Assembly (NCBI GenBank): GCA_947499545.1
Contig: CANMOZ010000021.1
Coordinates: 1-64,000 of the forward strand
Reading direction: 5' to 3'
Source of the DNA: an uncultured Saccharospirillaceae bacterium
GTDB taxonomy: Bacteria > Pseudomonadota > Gammaproteobacteria > Pseudomonadales > Oceanobacteraceae
Length of the DNA stretch: 64,000 nt
In this document: positions 39,783 through 50,243 of the stretch, one piece after another
How positions within the stretch are numbered: position 1 is the stretch's first letter
Layout: each line of letters begins with the position of its first letter
Program-made: the position numbers and the translations under genes
Notes under the pieces: model-generated
The model's input: the letters and a program-made list of their open reading frames with translations, nothing else
Databases searched by the model: none
What the model was told of the DNA's origin: nothing

Positions 39783-41729
39783 TTAACTCTCCGTTGTGTT
39801 CGTAACATCCAACCGGCCTCGCTGGGCTATGGCGTCGTCCAGCAGTTGAGTGAAGGCATCAATGCTTAAGGTTCCGAGATCGTCCCCTTTGCGAGTCCTT
39901 ACTGCTACCGAGTTGGTTTCCACTTCTTTGTCACCCACCACGAGAAGGTAGGGGACTTTCTGTAAAGTATGCTCGCGGATTTTAAAACCGATCTTCTCGT
40001 TTCTCAAGTCGGCTGACGCACGATAACCAGATTCTCGGAGTTTTGTCTCTAGTTTTTGGCAATATTCAGACTGATTGTCGGTAATATTGAGGATAGCGAC
40101 CTGTTGTGGCGCCAACCAAGGCGGCATGTCGCCAGCATAGTGCTCAATCAACACACCTAGAAACCGTTCAAAAGATCCGAGAATAGCACGGTGCAGCATG
40201 ACTGGCACCTTGCGCTCGCCGTCTTCATCCACAAATTGGGCGCCGAGGCGACCAGGGAGCATGAAGTCCAGTTGTAGAGTGCCACATTGCCACTCGCGAC
40301 CCAAGCAATCTTTGAGGGTAAATTCAACTTTTGGTCCGTAAAAGGCGCCTTCGCCGGGTTGGAGGCTCCACTCTAAGCCTGTGTCGTTCAAAGCGTCGGT
40401 GAGGGCTTGCTCAGCTTTATCCCAGAGAATTTCTTCCCCCATGCGATCATCAGGGCGGGTGGATAGCTTTAAGTCCACTTGATCGAACCCGAAATCAGCA
40501 TAAACCTTGCGCGTTAACTCAATGAATGCACTGGCCTCTGCGCGTATTTGGTCTTCAGAGCAAAAGATATGGGCATCATCTTGAGTGAACCCACGAACAC
40601 GCATTAAGCCGTGCAGGGCGCCTGAAGGCTCGTTGCGATGGCATGAGCCGAATTCGGCCAGTCGCAAAGGTAGATCGCGATAGCTTTTGAGCCCCTGATT
40701 GAAAACTTGAATGTGACAGGGGCAGTTCATGGGCTTGACCGCGTAAGTGCGTTTTTCAGATTCGGTGGTGAACATGTATTCCGAATAGTGTTCCCAATGA
40801 CCTGATTTCTCCCACAGCTGACGATCAACCACCATGGGCGTTTTGATTTCGCTGTAGCCGTTATCACGCTGAACTTGGCGCATATACTGTTCCAGTACTT
40901 GGTACATGGTCCAGCCATTAGGGTGCCAAAACACCATGCCAGGCGCTTCTTCTTGAAGGTGAAACAAATCCAGGCGCTTGGCTAATTTTCGGTGATCGCG
41001 TTTTTCGGCCTCTTCAATGCGCTTGATGTAGGCCTTTAGGTCTTTTTTGTCGTTCCAGGCGGTGCCATAGATGCGCTGTAACTGTTCATTGTTGGCATCT
41101 CCACGCCAATAAGCACCAGAAACGCGAAGCAGTTTGAAGGTGCGCATTACGCGCGTGTTGGGGACGTGCGGCCCGCGGCACATGTCAATGTATTCTTCGT
41201 GGTGATAGAGGCCCACGTCGCCAGATTCGCCATTCTCCATTAGGTCGTCAATGAGGCGAACTTTGTAGTCCTCACCACGGCTTTGGAAAATTTCCCGAGC
41301 CTGCTTGATAGGTGTCATTTTCTTGATGACATCGTAATCTTTTTTGACCAGCTCTTTGATGCGTTTCTCAATGGCTTCAACATCGTCTGGTGTGAAGGGG
41401 CGTTCGTAGGCGATGTCGTAATAAAAGCCGTCATCAATCACGGGGCCGATCGCCATTTTGGCTTCAGGGTACAATTGCTTGACCGCATGCCCGACGAGGT
41501 GAGCAAAGGAATGGCGTATCACCTCAAGTCCTTCGGTGTCACGGCCTGTGATGAGTGTAATATTGGCGTCTTCGGTTATGGTTTCGCAGGCGTCTACCAG
41601 CTTGCCGTTGATGCGACCGCAAACGGTTGCTTTGGCAAGGCCTGGCCCAATGTCTTCTGCTACTTGCATTAGGGTGACAGGTTGATCGAACTCGCGTTTT
41701 GAGCCGTCAGGGAGAGTAATAATTGGCAT
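39783..41729 (-). CDS. thrS: Threonyl-tRNA synthetase
   Basis: A 648-residue class II synthetase. It begins with the TGS domain ([19 protein letters not shown]), followed by the editing domain with the [16 protein letters not shown] zinc-like site, catalytic core ([41 protein letters not shown]) and anticodon-binding C-terminus. First protein gene of the thrS-infC-rpmI-rplT-pheST-ihfA series. Its leader of 100 or so bases follows a terminator. Confidence 0.98.
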   Translation of the reverse strand: MPIITLPDGSKREFDQPVTLMQVAEDIGPGLAKATVCGRINGKLVDACETITEDANITLITGRDTEGLEVIRHSFAHLVGHAVKQLYPEAKMAIGPVIDDGFYYDIAYERPFTPDDVEAIEKRIKELVKKDYDVIKKMTPIKQAREIFQSRGEDYKVRLIDDLMENGESGDVGLYHHEEYIDMCRGPHVPNTRVMRTFKLLRVSGAYWRGDANNEQLQRIYGTAWNDKKDLKAYIKRIEEAEKRDHRKLAKRLDLFHLQEEAPGMVFWHPNGWTMYQVLEQYMRQVQRDNGYSEIKTPMVVDRQLWEKSGHWEHYSEYMFTTESEKRTYAVKPMNCPCHIQVFNQGLKSYRDLPLRLAEFGSCHRNEPSGALHGLMRVRGFTQDDAHIFCSEDQIRAEASAFIELTRKVYADFGFDQVDLKLSTRPDDRMGEEILWDKAEQALTDALNDTGLEWSLQPGEGAFYGPKVEFTLKDCLGREWQCGTLQLDFMLPGRLGAQFVDEDGERKVPVMLHRAILGSFERFLGVLIEHYAGDMPPWLAPQQVAILNITDNQSEYCQKLETKLRESGYRASADLRNEKIGFKIREHTLQKVPYLLVVGDKEVETNSVAVRTRKGDDLGTLSIDAFTQLLDDAIAQRGRLDVTNTTES

Positions 41730-41836
41730 AGGACTTCTTCCTTTCAGTGGTGACCCCTACCAAAGGCCACGTGTTGGTGCTTTGCGCATCTTGTTGCTTT
41801 GTATTTTGATATCGGCAGCAAAGATCGCGCCTAGAC

Positions 41837-41867
41837 AAAAAGGCGCCTCTCTTTCGAGGGGCGCCTT
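41837..41867 (-). terminator. Intrinsic terminator after tRNA-Val
   Basis: In minus direction: AAGGCGCCCCTC, loop GAAA, GAGAGGCGCCTT, then TTTTG. One mismatch in the stem. It separates the tRNA-Val transcript from thrS. Confidence 0.85.
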
Positions 41868-41879
41868 CCGTATAAAATC

Positions 41880-41956
41880 TGGTAGTCACGATTGGACTCG
41901 AACCAACGACCCCCACCATGTCAAGGTGGTGCTCTAACCAACTGAGCTACGTGACT
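41880..41956 (-). tRNA. tRNA-Val (anticodon GAC)
   Basis: 77 nt including an encoded CCA. Acceptor AGTCACG pairs with CGTGACT; anticodon stem CCACC/GGTGG with loop TTGACAT; T arm GTTGG-TTCGAGT-CCAAT. It matches E. coli tRNA-Val(GAC) apart from the acceptor stem. Confidence 0.97.
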
Positions 41957-41969
41957 AAGGTTGGAGAGC

Positions 41970-41997
41970 ATTATACGAATAAATTTAGTGAAATCAA
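41970..41997 (-). promoter_or_regulatory. Sigma-70 promoter of tRNA-Val
   Basis: In minus direction TTGATT (-35, 41992-41997), 16-base spacer, TATAAT (-10, 41970-41975), 13 bases before the tRNA 5' end. Confidence 0.8.
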
Positions 41998-42048
41998 TAC
42001 CCTAGAGGTAAAAATATGGTGTTTTTCGCGAAAACAGCAAATAAACAC

Positions 42049-44073
42049 CTATAAAGCGTCCAGTTGTATTCTTCTTTCTTTCAACAAAGCTAGCTCGTCT
42101 CTCAGTTGGGCGGCCTTTTCAAACTCTAGATCTTTAGCGGCTTTGAACATGGCTTTTTCCAGTTCTGTCATCCGTTTCTCAAGTTGCTTGCTGTCGAGCG
42201 TTTGGTAGTCTGAGCCAGGTTCAGACACTTTGGAGCGGCTGGATTTCCCTTTTTTACCAACTTTTTTACCCGGTGCAACTGCACCTTCAAGAATATCCGC
42301 AACCGATTTATGGATGGTTTTAGGGGTGATGCCATGTGCTTTGTTGTGGGCCATTTGCTTTTCGCGTCTACGCTCTGTTTCATCCATGGCCTTTTGCATG
42401 GATGCAGTCACTTTATCGGCATAAAGGATAACGCGGCCATTGACGTTTCTGGCGGCCCGGCCAATGGTTTGAATGAGTGATCGTTCTGATCGGAGGAAAC
42501 CTTCTTTATCAGCGTCTAGAACTGCAACCAGCGATACCTCAGGCATGTCGAGTCCTTCGCGCAATAGGTTAATGCCGACTAAAACATCAAACTCTCCCAA
42601 CCTAAGATCTCGGATGATTTCAACTCGCTCAACAGTATCAATGTCTGAGTGCAGGTATCGAACTCGAATACCATTTTCGTCTAAGAAGCTGGTGAGGTCT
42701 TCTGCCATCCGCTTTGTAAGCGTGGTAATTAATATTCGCTCTTTTGCTTTGGCGACCTTCTGAATTTCATCCATAACATCATCGACTTGAGAGGTGGCGG
42801 GGCGAACTTCAATGTCTGGATCAACAAGCCCAGTAGGTCGAACGACTTGTTCGACGACGGCATCGGCGTGTTCTTGCTCATAAGGGCCTGGCGTTGCTGA
42901 GACAAAAATGGTTTGTGGGCTAATGCTTTCCCATTCATCGAAACGCATAGGGCGATTATCTAGGGCAGATGGTAGGCGGAAACCATACTCAACGAGGGTT
43001 TCTTTACGAGAGCGATCGCCTTTGTACATTGCGCCAATTTGAGGAATGGTGACGTGCGATTCATCGACAAATAAGAGCGCATCTTCTGGTATGTAGTCGA
43101 AAAGGGTAGGAGGCGCTTCCCCTGGGTTGCGACCAGATAAATAGCGAGAGTAGTTCTCAATGCCAGAGCAATAACCAAGTTCTTGGATCATTTCGATGTC
43201 GTAGAGAGTGCGTTGTTCCAATCTCTGCGCTTCTACCAATTTACTGTTTTCACGTAACTGGTCGAGTCGCACTCTTAGTTCGTCTTTAACGGCATCAATC
43301 ATGGAGTAAAGAGTGTCCCTAGGGGTCACATAATGTGTCTTGGGAAAAATGGTTATTCTAGGAATTCGGCTTTTGATTTCGCCGGTCAGTGGATCAAAGA
43401 CGCTGATGTCTTCAATTTCCTCATCAAAAAGTTGAACGCGGATGGCATCCGCCTCTGATTCTGCAGGGAAAATGTCTACTACATCGCCTCTCACTCGGTA
43501 AGTGGCTCGATAAAAATCCGTGTCGTTGCGTGTGTATTGGAGCTCTGCTAATCGTCTAAGCAGTTCTCTTTGATCGATTAGGTCGCCTCGGTCAAGGTGT
43601 AAGACCATTTTAAGATAAGACTTTGGGTCTCCTAGGCCATAAATGGCTGACACCGTCGCGACAATGATGACGTCTTTGCGTTCCATTAAAGCCTTCGTAG
43701 CAGATAATCGCATCTGCTCAATGTGTTCATTAACAGAGGCATCTTTGTCGATGAAGGTGTCGGTGCTGGGAACATAAGCTTCTGGCTGGTAGTAGTCGTA
43801 GTAGGAGACGAAGTACTCCACCGAATTTTTTGGAAAAAATGCCTTGAACTCACCGTAAAGCTGGGCAGCCAGAGTTTTGTTGTGTGCCAAGACAATTGCA
43901 GGTCGTTGCACCTGCTCAATGATGCGAGCCATTGTGTGCGTTTTGCCTGAGCCGGTAACACCGAGCAGCGTTTGTTTGGCAAGGCCTGACTCAATCCCCG
44001 CCACCAGTTTTTTGATGGCTTTGGGTTGGTCACCGGCAGGTGAAAATTTGGATTCAACACTAAGCGCCCGCAT
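42049..44073 (-). CDS. uvrB: Excinuclease ABC subunit UvrB
   Basis: A 674-residue helicase-like damage verifier in nucleotide excision repair. Walker A is [10 protein letters not shown]; the beta-hairpin region is [24 protein letters not shown] is the DExH motif; helicase motifs V-VI include [13 protein letters not shown] and QTIGRAARN. The C-terminal UVR domain ([24 protein letters not shown]) that binds UvrA/UvrC is present. Divergent from the aminotransferase gene. Confidence 0.98.
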   Translation of the reverse strand: MRALSVESKFSPAGDQPKAIKKLVAGIESGLAKQTLLGVTGSGKTHTMARIIEQVQRPAIVLAHNKTLAAQLYGEFKAFFPKNSVEYFVSYYDYYQPEAYVPSTDTFIDKDASVNEHIEQMRLSATKALMERKDVIIVATVSAIYGLGDPKSYLKMVLHLDRGDLIDQRELLRRLAELQYTRNDTDFYRATYRVRGDVVDIFPAESEADAIRVQLFDEEIEDISVFDPLTGEIKSRIPRITIFPKTHYVTPRDTLYSMIDAVKDELRVRLDQLRENSKLVEAQRLEQRTLYDIEMIQELGYCSGIENYSRYLSGRNPGEAPPTLFDYIPEDALLFVDESHVTIPQIGAMYKGDRSRKETLVEYGFRLPSALDNRPMRFDEWESISPQTIFVSATPGPYEQEHADAVVEQVVRPTGLVDPDIEVRPATSQVDDVMDEIQKVAKAKERILITTLTKRMAEDLTSFLDENGIRVRYLHSDIDTVERVEIIRDLRLGEFDVLVGINLLREGLDMPEVSLVAVLDADKEGFLRSERSLIQTIGRAARNVNGRVILYADKVTASMQKAMDETERRREKQMAHNKAHGITPKTIHKSVADILEGAVAPGKKVGKKGKSSRSKVSEPGSDYQTLDSKQLEKRMTELEKAMFKAAKDLEFEKAAQLRDELALLKERRIQLDAL

Positions 44074-44161
44074 AGAAGGCTATCGTCCACTGCTGTCTTG
44101 GATTACCATAGGCTATCGGAAGAACCTTCTTATTTCCACTGGCTCGAACTAGGAGATTGTC

Positions 44162-45343
44162 GTGGACATTCAATTGGCTGCTCGTGTAGGGCGTGTTAAA
44201 CCTTCAGCGACTATTGCAATCACCACTAAGGCAGCAGAGCTCCGAGCTGCGGGCAAGGATGTGATTGGATTGGGAGCTGGAGAACCCGATTTTGATACTC
44301 CTGATCATATTAAGCAGGCAGCTATTGAAGCGATAAACGCAGGTAAAACACGCTATACCGCTGTGGATGGCACCCCTGAACTTAAACAAGCGATTCAAGC
44401 AAAGTTCAAGCAAGACAATGGTTTGGACTATCAATTGGATCAAATCTTGGTGTCTTCCGGTGGCAAGCAAAGTTTTTACAATCTTGCCCAGGCGTATTTA
44501 GACTCTGGTGATGAAGTCATAGTGCCAGCGCCCTACTGGGTCTCATATCCCGACATGGTGCTGTTGGCTGATGCGACTCCCGTGATTGTTCAAGCAGGTA
44601 TCGATCAGGGCTACAAAATAACCCCTGAACAGCTGGAAGAGGCCATTACTGATAAAACACGAATGCTGGTGTTGAATAGCCCATCAAACCCTACAGGGGT
44701 GGTTTACTCATTATCCGAGCTAAAAGCTCTCGGTCAGGTTTTGCTGAAATACCCCAAAGTGTTGATCGCGACAGATGATATGTATGAGAAGATCATTTGG
44801 ACCGAAGAGCCATACGCCAACATTCTTAACGCCTGCCCTGAGCTGTACGATCGTACGATCGTTCTAAACGGAGTTTCCAAGGCGTATGCCATGACGGGGT
44901 GGCGAATTGGGTACTGTGCAGGCCCTGCCAGTTTGATTAAAGCGATGAAAAAAGTCCAATCGCAAAGCACCTCAAACCCTTGCTCTGTTTCTCAGGCTGC
45001 TGCGGCAGCTGCCTTGGCGGGTCCACAAGACTGTTTGGTGCCGATGGTGGAAGCCTTTAAAGCCAGACATCAAAAAGCGGTTGATCGCATCAATCAAATT
45101 GAAGGCATGAAAGCTGTTGCCGCGGACGGTGCTTTTTACACCTTTCCTGATTGCTCTGAAGTCATTAAACGATTGGGGCTTGAAGACGATGTGGCATTAG
45201 CCGATTTCTTGATGGAAAAGGCAATGGTTGCTGTAGTACCAGGAACCGCATTCGGATTAAGCGGCTGTATACGCCTTTCTTATGCTTGTTCTGAAGAAAT
45301 GATGGCGGAAGCTTTGGATCGAATTGAGCGAGCGCTGAGTTAG
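44162..45343 (+). CDS. Class I aminotransferase, aspartate type
   Basis: A 393-residue PLP enzyme, GTG start at 44162 with TAGGAG upstream. Features: LGAGEPDFDTPDHIK, the NSPSNPTG motif, and NGVSKAYAMTGWRIGY, where the Lys forms the Schiff base and the final Arg region binds the cofactor phosphate. It belongs to the Ib subgroup typical of thermophile-type AspAT (aatA), which transfers the amino group of aspartate or glutamate; some members also act on prephenate. Exact substrate is not proven. Confidence 0.93.
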   Translation: MDIQLAARVGRVKPSATIAITTKAAELRAAGKDVIGLGAGEPDFDTPDHIKQAAIEAINAGKTRYTAVDGTPELKQAIQAKFKQDNGLDYQLDQILVSSGGKQSFYNLAQAYLDSGDEVIVPAPYWVSYPDMVLLADATPVIVQAGIDQGYKITPEQLEEAITDKTRMLVLNSPSNPTGVVYSLSELKALGQVLLKYPKVLIATDDMYEKIIWTEEPYANILNACPELYDRTIVLNGVSKAYAMTGWRIGYCAGPASLIKAMKKVQSQSTSNPCSVSQAAAAAALAGPQDCLVPMVEAFKARHQKAVDRINQIEGMKAVAADGAFYTFPDCSEVIKRLGLEDDVALADFLMEKAMVAVVPGTAFGLSGCIRLSYACSEEMMAEALDRIERALS

Positions 45344-45367
45344 TTAGCCGGAGTTTTCGTATTCAAC

Positions 45368-45395
45368 AGAGCCTGTCTCATTGAAGGCAGGCTCT
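45368..45395. terminator. Convergent hairpin between aminotransferase and peroxiredoxin genes
   Basis: Stem agagcctg / caggctct with a 12-base loop between the two convergent stops. No T run. Confidence 0.5.
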
Positions 45396-45436
45396 ATGAA
45401 GCCGTCAAAACACCTTTAAAGAGGTCATTTGACTGA

Positions 45437-46171
45437 CTAGATTGTGTCACCTAAGTATTCGGCCAGTGCTTCACTGCCGCCGATGTATTGTCCTGCAATA
45501 AATACTTGAGGGGCCGTTTCTTTGCCTGTTATTGCACGAACACTGGTGGTGGTTGCATCACGACCAAGTACAATTTCTTCATAACTCAACTGATGATTGT
45601 CTAATAGCTTCTTGGCGGTGGCGCAAAATTGACAGCCAGGTTTGGTGATGATGGAAATAGACGCGGGCGCTTGTGTTTCGGGTGAAATGTAATTAAGCAT
45701 GGTATCCGCATCTGAAACTTCGAAAGGGTCACCCGGTTTCTGAGGCTCAATAAACATCTTCTCAATGGTACCGTTGTTCACCAGCATCGAGTAACGCCAG
45801 CTACGCTTGCCAAAGCCTAACTCTTCTTTGTCTACCAGCATGCCCATCTTTTCGCTGAATTCACCGTTTCCATCTGGAAGTAGGTATAAGTTTTCGCAGG
45901 TTTGGTCTTCTGCCCATGCATTCATAACAAAGGGGTCATTAACCGATAGGCAAATAATGGAATCAACGCCTTGCGCCTTAAAAATAGGTGCCAGTTCGTT
46001 GTAGCGCGGTAAATGTGTGCTCGAACAAGTGGGGGTAAATGCGCCAGGAAGAGCGAAAACGATAACCGTCTTACCATCGAAAAGTTCACGGCTGCTCAGT
46101 TTCTTGAATTGGTCATCTTCTCGAATCACGAATTCGACTTCAGGGATCCTTTGACCTTCTAGATTCTGCAT
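45437..46171 (-). CDS. Peroxiredoxin-glutaredoxin fusion protein
   Basis: 244 residues from the ATG at 46171, with GGAGA upstream. Residues 1-165 are a Prx5-type peroxiredoxin with the peroxidatic Cys in GAFTPTCSSTHLP; residues about 170-244 are a glutaredoxin with active site KPGCQFCATAKKLL. The hybrid reduces peroxides with glutathione through its own Grx domain, as the Haemophilus hybrid Prx5. It is single and convergent with the aminotransferase. Confidence 0.95.
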   Translation of the reverse strand: MQNLEGQRIPEVEFVIREDDQFKKLSSRELFDGKTVIVFALPGAFTPTCSSTHLPRYNELAPIFKAQGVDSIICLSVNDPFVMNAWAEDQTCENLYLLPDGNGEFSEKMGMLVDKEELGFGKRSWRYSMLVNNGTIEKMFIEPQKPGDPFEVSDADTMLNYISPETQAPASISIITKPGCQFCATAKKLLDNHQLSYEEIVLGRDATTTSVRAITGKETAPQVFIAGQYIGGSEALAEYLGDTI

Positions 46172-46393
46172 GTTTTCTCCAAATATGTAAGTTTTTGTAA
46201 CCCATTTCAATGGGGTGGGCTATTTTCAGGAGCTTTTTCTCAGAGGGAGCCCCCGCTCAAAGACATAAGAACTTACCTCTTCACTTTCTATAGGTAAAAT
46301 TAATTAAGTTAATGGCTATGGTAGTTTATCTCTATACGTGGCAGCGCTGTCTGAGTGAGCCTATGCTGAAATTGACTAGTCAAAAGAAGATGG

Positions 46394-48466
46394 GTGCGTT
46401 GGATGGTAGCGCCTTATAAGAGCGTCCTCGGTAAGCGAATCCTTGCCTATATCCTTGTTTTTAGTTCATTAGTGACCCTGCTTGCAACCGGGTGGGTGTT
46501 AATGGGGGATTATAAAAGAGATGTGTCCAAAATTGAGGAAAACTTAGGACACATTCAAGGCGGTTATTTGGAGAGTATTACGCACAGTTTGTGGAATATG
46601 GATCAAGATCAAATGACGATCCAATTACGTGCGTTATTAAATTATTCTGAAATCCATTATGTCTACATAAAAGATGAGGCGGGATTTTTTATTGAACAGG
46701 GGCGACCTGATACAGCCAGTCAGACTCGAGTAGTTGCATTAGAGCTGCACAAGAATAATCAGTTGTTGGGTCGACTGTATTTGCATATCAGTTACGATGG
46801 CGTGATTGATGATCTGAAAGATAAAACGATTGCTATTTTGGTCACACAGTTTATTAAGACCATGATTGTCTCATTATTTATACTCTTTATTATCCAAACC
46901 TTCATTAACCGCCACTTGTATCGTATGGCGACTTATGCTCGTAATTTTAATCTATCAACGCTGGATAAACCCTTGGTATTAGAAGGGAAAAAAGCTTGGC
47001 AAGATGAACTGGATGAAGTAGCGGATGCGTTTAATTTTATGCGTGAAGCTTTGCGTGACGATATGAAACGCCGAGAAGAGGCTGAATCGGAATTAAAAGA
47101 GAAACAAGTAACACTTTCTCTTGCTGTGAAAACAGCTGGATTAGCAATTTTTGATATTTCTATGCAAGAAGACTCAATGGAATTTAATGGTCAATTAACA
47201 GAGCAATTTTCATGCAGTAGAGATTTTATAAAACGTCAACCTAAAGCTAAAGATTGGTTCGTTGGTCGATTAGCAAAGGAAAATGAACAGCTCGAGCTTG
47301 AATCTCAAATTGAAGCATTAAAAAATGGAGGGTTAGAGCTGATTCACTACCAGTATACGTTGTTGGATTACGATGAAAATATTAAACACATTATGTTATC
47401 CATGACAATTCGCACAGACGACAGTGGAGAGGCAACGCATTTTGTTGGCTGTCAGTGGGATATTACTGAATTAGTTGAAACATCGAAGCGGGTTGAAGAA
47501 TTAAATGCTACTTTAGAGCGAAAAGTAGAAGATCGGACGCAGCAATTGCAAAAATCCAATGAAGGGTTGTCGAGTGCATTGGAGCGGATGAAAGTACTTG
47601 TGAAGGAACTGCGAGAAACACAGGAGCAATTGATTCTGAGTGAAAAAATGGCAACGGTTGGAGGGCTTGTGTCAGGCGTGGCTCATGAATTAAACACGCC
47701 ATTGGGCGTTTGCATGACCAGTGTCAGTGGGTTAAATGAAATGGCCAAGAATATCAATAATGATATGGAAAATAATTTGCTCACTAAAAAAGGCCTAGCG
47801 AGTTACGTTGAGAATCTAGTGAATTATGCGGACTTGATTAATCGCAATTTGGATCGCGCTGTCAAGATAGTCAAAGTGTTTAAATTACTTTCTGTTGAAG
47901 GCGGCAGGGAAAATCTTGTTCGCTTTGAGTTGAATCAAGTTGTGTTGGAGGTTGTTGAGCTTCTAAGGCTTCGGAAGCCTCATAATATTGAATTGACCTT
48001 TGAAGAATCGGACAAATTGTTGATCGAAACCTATCGAGGCGCTTTAGCACAGGTGATAGAGGGGTTAGTAGGAAATGCTTTTCAGCACGCTTTTAAAGAT
48101 GATGAGCAAGGTGGGGTGCGAGTGTTTGTAGGAAGAGATGAGGATGAGGGGGTTTTGATTGAGGTGTCTGATAATGGAAACGGAATTCCTGAAGAGGAAA
48201 AACAAAAAATCTTTGAAGCCTTTTTTACAACCAAAAGAAACAAAGGTGGTATCGGTCTGGGTCTGAGCATTATTTACAATTTGGTTACTCAGCTTTTAAA
48301 AGGGCGTATTGACTGTGAGTCGGAAATCGGAGTGGGTACTCGGTTTAGGTTGGTGCTTCCTAAGAAGCTTGAAATGTCTGCGCCTCAAGATAACACTGAA
48401 ATGATCGGCGAGATTAGCGATTTATACAATCAAGCTATTTTTCAAGATGACAGCATTATTGAATAG
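46394..48466 (+). CDS. Membrane sensor histidine kinase, orphan
   Basis: A 690-residue hybrid-free kinase. Start is GTG at 46394 with AAGAAG upstream; an ATG at 46403 is possible. Two transmembrane helices (about residues 13-35 and 152-172) bound a periplasmic sensor domain of some 115 residues; then a HAMP-like linker, a PAS-like domain (about 230-350), and a coiled coil. H box GLVSGVAHELNTPLGVC, N box EGLVGNAFQHAF, G1 VSDNGNGIPEE, F FEAFFTTKR and G2 GIGLGLSI are complete. No response regulator is next to it. The signal is unknown. Confidence 0.9.
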   Translation: MRWMVAPYKSVLGKRILAYILVFSSLVTLLATGWVLMGDYKRDVSKIEENLGHIQGGYLESITHSLWNMDQDQMTIQLRALLNYSEIHYVYIKDEAGFFIEQGRPDTASQTRVVALELHKNNQLLGRLYLHISYDGVIDDLKDKTIAILVTQFIKTMIVSLFILFIIQTFINRHLYRMATYARNFNLSTLDKPLVLEGKKAWQDELDEVADAFNFMREALRDDMKRREEAESELKEKQVTLSLAVKTAGLAIFDISMQEDSMEFNGQLTEQFSCSRDFIKRQPKAKDWFVGRLAKENEQLELESQIEALKNGGLELIHYQYTLLDYDENIKHIMLSMTIRTDDSGEATHFVGCQWDITELVETSKRVEELNATLERKVEDRTQQLQKSNEGLSSALERMKVLVKELRETQEQLILSEKMATVGGLVSGVAHELNTPLGVCMTSVSGLNEMAKNINNDMENNLLTKKGLASYVENLVNYADLINRNLDRAVKIVKVFKLLSVEGGRENLVRFELNQVVLEVVELLRLRKPHNIELTFEESDKLLIETYRGALAQVIEGLVGNAFQHAFKDDEQGGVRVFVGRDEDEGVLIEVSDNGNGIPEEEKQKIFEAFFTTKRNKGGIGLGLSIIYNLVTQLLKGRIDCESEIGVGTRFRLVLPKKLEMSAPQDNTEMIGEISDLYNQAIFQDDSIIE

Positions 48467-48573
48467 ATTCCTAGGCTCTGAAGCATGCGATGAATTACGT
48501 ACAACCACTTGTTTCTTAGGCACTTATTAATATGACAATAATGCCTTAAAAAGCAACATTATTGCATCTGTGT

Positions 48574-48791
48574 TTGACTGCGCATTCTCGAAAATGTTGT
48601 AAACTGAAATCAGCGTAGGACGGACCGGATCAAGAGACTAACGCCCTCACGCTTGAGAAAATCCAGGGAGTTATGCAGATCAGTTGTTTGGGTCTGTTAG
48701 ATCAGGGTTTAAAAAGTACACACGTTGGTGTGAGTTAAGGCTGTGTAATAGACAGTTAATGCCCAAAGCATCGGTATAGCCGGTGCTTTGG
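48574..48791 (+). ncRNA. Possible small RNA with own promoter
   Basis: TTGACT (48574-48579), 18-base spacer and TGTAAA (48598-48603) look like a sigma-70 promoter. Some 200 bases of non-coding sequence follow, with repeated GGA motifs near the 5' end (gGGAc and similar at about 48617-48630) and ending in a strong hairpin, ccaaagcatcgg / ccggtgctttgg (48763-48791). GGA repeats recall CsrA/RsmA-binding RNAs, but other motifs for that family were not seen, and the hairpin lacks a T run. No Rfam-type family was recognised. The remaining 48467-48955 spacer holds no gene. Confidence 0.3.
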
Positions 48792-48955
48792 CGTGTCTAG
48801 AGGCTTTTCAATTCTTTCCTTTTGGCAATCTTTTACTTTACACTCATTTTTCGATCTTCGCTTTTGACAGACTTGGCTGCTGCATGGTCGTTGATCAAGC
48901 GTTGCAGATCGCTTTGATGCACTTAATAATTCTAATATAGAGGCAGGAATTCTCT

Positions 48956-50140
48956 ATGAAATTGAACCTCGCTCCTTTTGTAATCAGCCTGAATATGGTT
49001 GTTTCGACTTGTCTGCAAGCCTCGTCAGAAACAGCGTCAGTTTATCGATCCGAGTCTCCAACGATTGAAGAACAACGTATTGATGTAGCTGAAAAAAAAA
49101 ATCATGGTTTACTTGATTCATATAAAGTTTACCTTCATCAGTTTGATGAGCGTCTGAATGTGATGAAGCATTTTGAAGCTTTATTGGATTTGAGCCAGCA
49201 AGCCGGTGCGGGGTTGTGGCGTTTGGCTAAGCAAACAGAATTAAGATCTATCAAAGACGATCGATCACTGTATTGGGCTAGGCTTAAAATGAGTAAAGCG
49301 ATTCGTAAAAAATTAGCTTCATTAAACGCAACTCCTCAGCAAAGGGAACGGGTGTTTTGGTTGTTTGAGTTGGCTTCTCGAGGTCAGCAAGATGTGATGT
49401 TTAATGAAAATGATGAATACAGAGTACTTATAACGGGATTTGATCCTTTTTTTCTCGATCGAAATATCGCTCAAAGCAATCCATCAGGTTCAATAGCCCT
49501 TTCTTTGGATGGTCAGCGTTACAAAGTGCAGGACCAAGCGTTCAAAGTGGAAGCTTTGATGTTGCCTGTTCGATTTGATGATTTTTACCGTGGAATGGTT
49601 GAAAGTTTCCTGGGCGATTACTTAAGAAATAACAAAGTTGATGCAGTGATTACGATCAGTATGGGCCGTTCACAATTTGATTTAGAGCGTTTCCCTGGAC
49701 TTCGTCGTTCCGCTCAAGCACCCGATAACCTAAACTATTACACTGGCGCCACGTCTCGACAGCCATTGGTCCCACAATTGAAAAACGCTTCTTTAGATGG
49801 CCCAGAGTTTGTTGAGTTTAGCTTGCCTGCTCAGGCTATGAAATCGGTTCTTGGCCCATATTCAATAAATGATAACCGTAGGGTTGTGACCTTGGCGGGG
49901 GTGAAATACCCTGAAAAACTCAGTGAATTGAACCGATCGATCTCTGTTGAAGGCTCCGGGGGAGGATATCTTTCTAACGAAGTGTCTTATCGAAGCATTA
50001 GGCTGAGGAATCTTTATAACGCACAAATACCTGTTGGCCATATTCACACACCTAGCGTTGGTTCTTTCAATTCAAATGTCCAAAGAAAAATAACTGAGCA
50101 GGTGATCGCAATGCTGCAACAGGTAGTAGCGAGCCGTTGA
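48956..50140 (+). CDS. Secreted pyroglutamyl-peptidase-I-like protein with Ser in place of catalytic Cys
   Basis: A 394-residue exported protein: signal peptide in the first 22 residues (FVISLNMVVSTCLQA), then about 130 residues of helical unknown region, and from residue 158 a peptidase C15-like fold. It shows VLITGFDPFF (family: VLxTGFxPF), NPSGSIA, LPVRFDDFY, and GRSQFDLER, the last holding the catalytic Glu. The catalytic Cys motif GxYxCNxxxY appears as GGYLSNEVSYRS, Ser340 (TCT at 49973-49975). The His is kept in GHIHTPS (His364). So two of three catalytic residues are present. It could be a Ser-type hydrolase, or a binding protein that lost activity. Ribosome binding site GAGG at about 48940. 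Confidence 0.8.
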   Translation: MKLNLAPFVISLNMVVSTCLQASSETASVYRSESPTIEEQRIDVAEKKNHGLLDSYKVYLHQFDERLNVMKHFEALLDLSQQAGAGLWRLAKQTELRSIKDDRSLYWARLKMSKAIRKKLASLNATPQQRERVFWLFELASRGQQDVMFNENDEYRVLITGFDPFFLDRNIAQSNPSGSIALSLDGQRYKVQDQAFKVEALMLPVRFDDFYRGMVESFLGDYLRNNKVDAVITISMGRSQFDLERFPGLRRSAQAPDNLNYYTGATSRQPLVPQLKNASLDGPEFVEFSLPAQAMKSVLGPYSINDNRRVVTLAGVKYPEKLSELNRSISVEGSGGGYLSNEVSYRSIRLRNLYNAQIPVGHIHTPSVGSFNSNVQRKITEQVIAMLQQVVASR

Positions 50141-50171
50141 TGCCTGGCTATTCTCAATGCCAGGAAATTCT

Positions 50172-50197
50172 ACCAGTCTTCAGTTTTGAAGACTGGT
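50172..50197. terminator. Hairpin between the pyroglutamyl-peptidase-like gene and hemN
   Basis: Stem accagtcttca / tgaagactggt with a 4-base loop, then TTGATAAC. A second imperfect hairpin (caacgc...gcgttg) follows at about 50204-50230. Between convergent genes, so likely a shared terminator. Confidence 0.65.
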
Positions 50198-50243
50198 TTG
50201 ATAACAACGCACTCTTGATTGAGGCGTTGTCAAGTTGAAAATT

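Noticed and set aside
41707-41919. 70-codon frame across tRNA-Val and the thrS start
   Set aside because: Reads through a tRNA gene and terminator; not coding.
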